Positions 6,136-10,573 of a DNA stretch of 10,573 bases are shown one piece after another (position 1 is the stretch's first letter; each line of letters opens with the position of its first letter). The position numbers were made by a program, and so were the translations under genes. Under the pieces are notes generated by a model. It was not told where the DNA came from. It did no database searches and was given only the letters and a program-made list of their open reading frames with translations. Source of the stretch: an uncultured Micrococcales bacterium (GTDB lineage Bacteria > Actinomycetota > Actinomycetes > S36-B12 > UBA10799); contig CALFYG010000172.1 in the NCBI GenBank assembly GCA_937952095.1, positions 1 through 10,573 on the forward strand. The letters run 5' to 3'.

Positions 6136-7377
6136 TCAGGGGGCACGATCATCCTCCGAACGACCCATGTCCAGAAGGCTTGCCGGGAGTACCGCACCCC
6201 GCCCGAACCTGGCCACCGCACGGTCCACCGCGGTCTCCGCTTCCCGCCATCCGGCGTCGGGTTCGTCGAACGCGATCTGATGACTGGCGGCACCAGTCGG
6301 CATCAACTTCTCCATGCGCACCCCCACCAGTCGAAGCCTCGCCCGCTGCAGGCCCAGTCCTTCGTACAGGGCAGCGGCCTGCGTGTAGATCACGCGGCCG
6401 ACATCGGTGGCTTCGGCCATGGTCCGCGAGCGGGTGATCGTGGTGAAGTCGGCGAACCGGATCTTGATGCTGACCGTGCGGCCCACCCATCCCGCAGCCC
6501 GCAGCCGTGCGGCGACATGGTCGGACAGCCCGAGCAACTGCCTGTGGATGACCTCGGGATCGTCCACATCCCCCGCGAAGGTGTGTTCATGCCCGACGCT
6601 GCGGTCCGGCGTGCTGGCAGTCACGCGGCGTTGATCACGTCCCCAGGCCAGGTCCGCCAGGTGGTCGCCGGCGGCCGGTCCGAGCGCGCGACGAAGCACG
6701 CCCCGGGGCAGGTGCGCGACATCGGCGACGGTGCGCACACCGAGACTGTGCAGTTGCTCCTCGGTGCGCGGGCCGACGCCCCACAGCGCCCCCACCGGCA
6801 GCGGGTGCAGGAAGGCCACGATCGAATCGGCGGGGATCAGCAGCATGCCATCGGGCTTGGCATGTGCGCTGGCGACCTTCGCCACGAACTTGTTGGGTGC
6901 CCCACCCACCGAGCAGGTGATGCCCTGCTCGTCGAAGACCCGGGCACGGATGAGTTCGGCGATGGTGGTGGGACTGCCGAACCGGCGCAGTGCCCCCGAG
7001 ATGTCGAGGAACGCCTCGTCGAGCGACAGCGGCTCGACCGCAGCGGTGACAGAACGGAAGATCTCCATCACGCCGTCACTGACCCGGGCGTAGCGGCGGT
7101 GATCCGGTGAGATCACCGTCGCCTCCGGACACAGGCGGCGAGCGCGTCCCATAGACATGGCCGCGCGGACTCCGAAGGCCCGGGCCTCATAAGTGGCCGA
7201 CAGCACCACTCCACGGGACCCGGATCCGCCGACGATCACCGGCTGACCGCGCAGCATGGGGCGGCTGAGCAGTTCCACAGACGCGTAGAAGGCGTCCATG
7301 TCGACATGCAGGATGGTGCAGGTGGAATCGTCCCGGGGGGCCGGGAACGCCACCTTGCCCGTCGCACGCCTACTCAT
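6136..7377 (-). CDS. dinB: Y-family DNA polymerase IV (DinB)
   Basis: Low-fidelity polymerase that copies past damaged bases in the cytoplasm. The product is 413 residues, with an N-terminal extension of about 20 residues before the core. Catalytic acids are in place: HVDMDAFYASVE (D26, D28) and SLDEAF (D120, E121). Y31 is at the steric-gate position that excludes ribonucleotides. The thumb helix-hairpin-helix region (LWGVGPRTEEQLHSLGVRT) and the little-finger domain (SVGHEHTF onwards) follow. The C-terminus has QIAF (about 367-370) where relatives usually carry a QLxLF sliding-clamp motif, so clamp binding may be weaker. The ATG at 7377 has GGAGG 4 bases upstream and lies 13 bases after the dnaE2 stop, so the two are probably co-transcribed. 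It is not ImuB, which lacks the catalytic residues. DinB is certain; which paralogue is not. Confidence 0.96.
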   Translation of the reverse strand: MSRRATGKVAFPAPRDDSTCTILHVDMDAFYASVELLSRPMLRGQPVIVGGSGSRGVVLSATYEARAFGVRAAMSMGRARRLCPEATVISPDHRRYARVSDGVMEIFRSVTAAVEPLSLDEAFLDISGALRRFGSPTTIAELIRARVFDEQGITCSVGGAPNKFVAKVASAHAKPDGMLLIPADSIVAFLHPLPVGALWGVGPRTEEQLHSLGVRTVADVAHLPRGVLRRALGPAAGDHLADLAWGRDQRRVTASTPDRSVGHEHTFAGDVDDPEVIHRQLLGLSDHVAARLRAAGWVGRTVSIKIRFADFTTITRSRTMAEATDVGRVIYTQAAALYEGLGLQRARLRLVGVRMEKLMPTGAASHQIAFDEPDAGWREAETAVDRAVARFGRGAVLPASLLDMGRSEDDRAP

Positions 7378-7390
7378 GGATCCTCCGTCC

Positions 7391-10300
7391 CTAGCCTGCA
7401 CTGCCGGGGCTGGAATGCCACAACTTCGGTCGTTTCGTCGATGACCCTGCAGGCTTGGTGTCCGCATAGGGCGACTGGCGGAACCCGCTGGCATGCACGA
7501 GGACCCTGCGGACCGCGGGATCCGATGTGCCCGTGGGCGAGGTGGGATCCTCGACCCGATCCGGACCGGCCCCCGGCTCCACTTCCGCGTTGATGATGTC
7601 GAACACCCCGCGGACCCCCTGTGACTTCCACACCGCATGCAGATCCGGCAGGGACCAGCACCCGGTCGCCCGCACCGAGATCCCGCGCCGGCCGGTCCGG
7701 CGGATCACCCCTGCGGCCAGCAACAACCAGGAGTGGAACACGGTGTGCGCGTACGGCCCTTGGGCGTCTTCGAAGAACGTGAGGTCGACAGGTCCGGTCG
7801 AATCATCGAGGGACAAGAAGATGACCCGACGGCCGCTTCGGATCGGCGGAGTCTGGGTGGCCACTTTGATCCCGGCGACCAGTACGCGTGTATCGGACCG
7901 GTGAGCCAACAGATCCTTCGCGCGCACCACCTGCAACTCGGCGAACATCTGCTCGTAGAACGAGATGGCGTGCCTGGTCACATCCAGGCCGAGGATCTCC
8001 ACCTCCGCCTGCACCCGGTCGGCCGCCGACATCTCCGGCAGGCCGCTGGGAGGCTCCGGTTGCGCCAAGGGCAGTGCCAACTGCGCAGGCTGCTCGACGT
8101 AGACCTTGGGTGCCTTCGACTGGGCAGCGACCCGACCCGCCAGGCCCGTGCCCTCCTCCAGCTGGGCAGCCAGCCGGCGTACCCGGCGCCGCCCTCCGCA
8201 ACGATGCAGGTCCGCCACCTGCAGGAGTAGATCGCGGCGGGTCACCCGGCCGATCCGGCGGGATCCCGTGATGTCGTACATCGCATCGAACCCGCCGGCG
8301 CGGACCAGACGTTCCACGACCGGCCGCGACACCGCCGTCCGGCTCCAGAAGTCGGCGAGGTCGACGAAGGGCTGCGCGGTCTCGATCTGACGGATCTCGA
8401 CGTCACTGATCCCCTTCACGTCGGCCAGCGAGATCCGGATCCCGTAACCGTCACCGACCTGCTCCACGCGGTACTCCCCGGTGGACACATTGACGTCGAG
8501 GGGCAGGACGGCGACCCCGCTGTTGCGTGCCTCATCGAGGATCAACCGCTTGGGATACATCCCCGGATCATGAGTGAGCACACCGGACAGGAAGGCCGCC
8601 GGATGGTGCCGCTTCAGCCACGCCGAGTGATAGGTGGGCAGCGCGAAGGCGGCGGCGTGCGCTTTGCAGAAACCGAAGCTGGCGAAGGCCCGCAGCACCT
8701 CCCACACCTTCTCGACGGTCTTCAGGTCATACCCCTTCTTCAACGCTGCCGGGATGAACCAGGTCCGGATCTGGATCTGACCATCCGGGGTCCCCAATTG
8801 ACGACGCACCTCGTCGGCCTCGGCCAGCGAACACCCGCTCATGATCGAGACCAGACGCAGGACCTGTTCGTGGAAGACGACCACCCCATGGGTCTCCCGC
8901 AAGGCCGGCTCGAGATCCGGGTGGAAACGCAGCGGTTCCCGCCACCCGTGCCGGGCGGACAGGAAGGGAGTGATCATGTCGCTTTTCACAGGCCCGGGCC
9001 GGAACAACGAGATGTCGATGATCAGGTCGTTGAAGTCGCGGGGCCCGAACTTGCCGATCAGTTCCCGCTGACCGGGCGACTCGATCTGGAAGCAGCCGAG
9101 GGTCTTGGCCTTCGTGATCAGGTCGTAGGTGTCCTCATCGTCGAAGGGCAACGCGTCGAGATCGATCTCGGTCCCCTCCACCCGGCGGACCTCGGTCACC
9201 GCATGGGCCATCGCCGACTGCATACGGATGCCGAGTACGTCGAGTTTGAGGAAACCCATCGCCTCGACCTCGTCCTTGTCGAACTGGCTCATCGGGAAGC
9301 CCATCCAGCTGGCCTCCACCGGGGTGCGGTCCAGTAACGAGGAGTCGGAGAGTAGAACCCCGCAGGGGTGCAGAGCGATATGGCGCGGGAGACCGTCCAA
9401 GGACTCCACGAGGTGCAGGAAACCGTCCAGCATCCCGCGATCCGCCAGGCGGCCCACCACGGAGGAGCGCACCTCCGGCAGTTCTGCGACCGCTGCCCGG
9501 GCGTCCCGGGCACGGATGTGCGGGAAGGCCTTCGCGAAGTCGTCGATCTCGGATGCGGCGAATCCGAGGGCGGCACCCACATCCCGCACGGCGTGGCGGA
9601 CCTTGTAGGTGTCGCGCATGCTGACGCAGGCGCTGCGATGGGCCCCGAACCGGTCGACGATCCGGCGGTAGATGTCGGTCCGGCGCGCCGACTCCACATC
9701 GATGTCGATGTCCGGCAGCACCCGCCGCAACGGGGACAGGAACCTCTCCATGAGCAGGTCGTGCCGGATCGGGTCGACCCCGGAGATGCCGAGCAGATAG
9801 TTCACGACACTGCCGGCCCCGGAACCCCGGGCGGCCACCCGGATCTGCATGGCGCGGATGAGGTCGACGACCTCCGCGACGGTCAGGAAGTATCCTCCGA
9901 AGCCGAGTGTGGAGATGACCCCGAGTTCGTTGTCGAGTCGCTGCCGGGCGGCGGGCACCTCCCGTGGGGTGAAGCGGGTGTGCAGGTTCGCCTCACACCG
10001 TGCCCGCAGCAACACATCCGCGCGTGCGGCCTCCGACCGACGCTGCTCATGCCGGTGCCGGCGGGCGGCATAGCCGGCCATGACCGGACCGGTGGGTTCA
10101 GCCGGTGGCCGGCCCGACAACAACACATCGAGTTCGGGGACGTGGATGTCGCCGAGACCGAAATCCGCCACCGGGTCGAGCACGCACTCCTGCGCGAGGT
10201 CGGCGGTGACCCCCAGCAGGCGACCGGCCTGCCCACCGGCGATCTGCTCGGCGATCCCCCGCATGTGGGCCGCCGGCGCAAGGAAACCGCCGGAGTTCTC

Positions 10301-10573
10301 CCGGTCGAGATGACGGGGGTCCAGCGGGACCAACCGCCGGATGGCATCCAACAGGTCGGCGGTGGCGGCCTGCCGGGGATGGATGTAACGCACGGCGTTG
10401 GTGAGGACGGCCGGCAATCTCCGTTCGGTCGCGTACGTCCACATCCGCCGCGCCATGGGTGTCGACAGATCCGGGCCAGGGCGTTGCAGGCCTGGGTCCC
10501 GCGGCGCAGTCCGGTGGTCGACGATCTCCAGATACACCTGTCGGCCGGCGACCTGCCGCCAGCGATCGAGCAG
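7391..10573 (-). CDS. dnaE2: Error-prone DNA polymerase DnaE2 (C-family alpha subunit), N-terminus cut by window edge
   Basis: C-family polymerase of the DnaE2/ImuC group, used in damage-induced mutagenic synthesis in actinobacteria. The window holds about 1060 residues, open to the right edge; comparison with replicative DnaE suggests roughly 110-200 residues are missing, including most of the PHP domain. The remaining PHP end (QVYLEIVDHRTA, LPAVLTNAVRY) is followed by the palm: the acidic pair in LPDIDIDVESARR (bases 9698-9706) and the third Asp in GFLKLDVLGI (9239-9241) are present, so it should be active. Further markers are FGFCKAHAAAFALPTYHSAW and THDPGMYPKRL, a helix-hairpin-helix region, a QLALPL clamp-binding-type hexapeptide (8066-8083), and an OB fold (VLVAGIKVATQTPPI). 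The last 70 residues are a polar tail. dinB follows after 13 bases. Any SOS box would lie outside the window. DnaE2 rather than DnaE1 is favoured by the dinB partner and these motifs. Confidence 0.95.
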   Translation of the reverse strand: MLDRWRQVAGRQVYLEIVDHRTAPRDPGLQRPGPDLSTPMARRMWTYATERRLPAVLTNAVRYIHPRQAATADLLDAIRRLVPLDPRHLDRENSGGFLAPAAHMRGIAEQIAGGQAGRLLGVTADLAQECVLDPVADFGLGDIHVPELDVLLSGRPPAEPTGPVMAGYAARRHRHEQRRSEAARADVLLRARCEANLHTRFTPREVPAARQRLDNELGVISTLGFGGYFLTVAEVVDLIRAMQIRVAARGSGAGSVVNYLLGISGVDPIRHDLLMERFLSPLRRVLPDIDIDVESARRTDIYRRIVDRFGAHRSACVSMRDTYKVRHAVRDVGAALGFAASEIDDFAKAFPHIRARDARAAVAELPEVRSSVVGRLADRGMLDGFLHLVESLDGLPRHIALHPCGVLLSDSSLLDRTPVEASWMGFPMSQFDKDEVEAMGFLKLDVLGIRMQSAMAHAVTEVRRVEGTEIDLDALPFDDEDTYDLITKAKTLGCFQIESPGQRELIGKFGPRDFNDLIIDISLFRPGPVKSDMITPFLSARHGWREPLRFHPDLEPALRETHGVVVFHEQVLRLVSIMSGCSLAEADEVRRQLGTPDGQIQIRTWFIPAALKKGYDLKTVEKVWEVLRAFASFGFCKAHAAAFALPTYHSAWLKRHHPAAFLSGVLTHDPGMYPKRLILDEARNSGVAVLPLDVNVSTGEYRVEQVGDGYGIRISLADVKGISDVEIRQIETAQPFVDLADFWSRTAVSRPVVERLVRAGGFDAMYDITGSRRIGRVTRRDLLLQVADLHRCGGRRRVRRLAAQLEEGTGLAGRVAAQSKAPKVYVEQPAQLALPLAQPEPPSGLPEMSAADRVQAEVEILGLDVTRHAISFYEQMFAELQVVRAKDLLAHRSDTRVLVAGIKVATQTPPIRSGRRVIFLSLDDSTGPVDLTFFEDAQGPYAHTVFHSWLLLAAGVIRRTGRRGISVRATGCWSLPDLHAVWKSQGVRGVFDIINAEVEPGAGPDRVEDPTSPTGTSDPAVRRVLVHASGFRQSPYADTKPAGSSTKRPKLWHSSPGSAG

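Noticed and set aside
6121..7110. A 329-residue plus-strand open frame opposite dinB
   Set aside because: Antisense to a gene with intact polymerase motifs; no independent ribosome binding site or domain seen.
6136..7377. The Y-family polymerase as ImuB
   Set aside because: ImuB lacks the catalytic acids; here D26, D28, D120 and E121 are all present.
7378..7638. The DinB frame is open up to 7638, suggesting an N-terminal extension of 87 residues
   Set aside because: It overlaps the 3' end of dnaE2, while the ATG at 7377 has a good GGAGG site and leads directly into the conserved DinB core.

Overview
The window reads as a stretch of chromosome from a high-GC actinobacterium (Actinomycetota). 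The reasons are strong GC bias in codon third positions, a DUF3040 membrane protein, an FtsL-like protein with a long Pro/Thr/Ala-rich tail, a DnaE2-type error-prone polymerase, and a division and cell wall (dcw) cluster that starts mraZ-rsmH-ftsL-ftsI. I cannot name the genus. All eight protein genes lie on the minus strand, so in the direction of transcription the window runs from right to left. I see no rRNA, tRNA, CRISPR array, insertion sequence or phage gene, and no stretch over 300 bases lacks a gene.

Right part (10573 to 6136): a lesion-bypass pair. dnaE2 enters from the right edge with its N-terminus missing. It is followed after 13 bases by a DinB-family Y polymerase with its catalytic acidic residues intact. 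They look like one transcription unit for mutagenic or translesion synthesis.

Middle part (6040 to 3191): a small two-helix DUF3040 protein with a plausible promoter of its own, then a large soluble sensor with five PAS domains and a C-terminal GGDEF (diguanylate cyclase) domain. A 7-bp perfect inverted repeat lies in the 57-base gap between them.

Left part (3190 to 1): the head of the dcw cluster. mraZ (regulator) is preceded by four TGG units at an exact 10-bp period, the form expected of MraZ binding boxes, and by a perfect AAGGAGGT ribosome binding site. Then come rsmH (16S rRNA methyltransferase), ftsL (division membrane protein) coupled to rsmH by an ATGA overlap, and ftsI (septal transpeptidase), which is cut by the left edge just before its active-site serine is expected.

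Most of this is ordinary, well-conserved actinobacterial chromosome, and I do not see a clear new multi-gene system. The most unusual item is a multi-PAS diguanylate cyclase placed directly upstream of mraZ, suggesting (inference only) a c-di-GMP input near the division cluster. Smaller points are its GGDEI signature, a shortened clamp-binding motif in the DinB next to a full one in DnaE2, and two intergenic inverted repeats.
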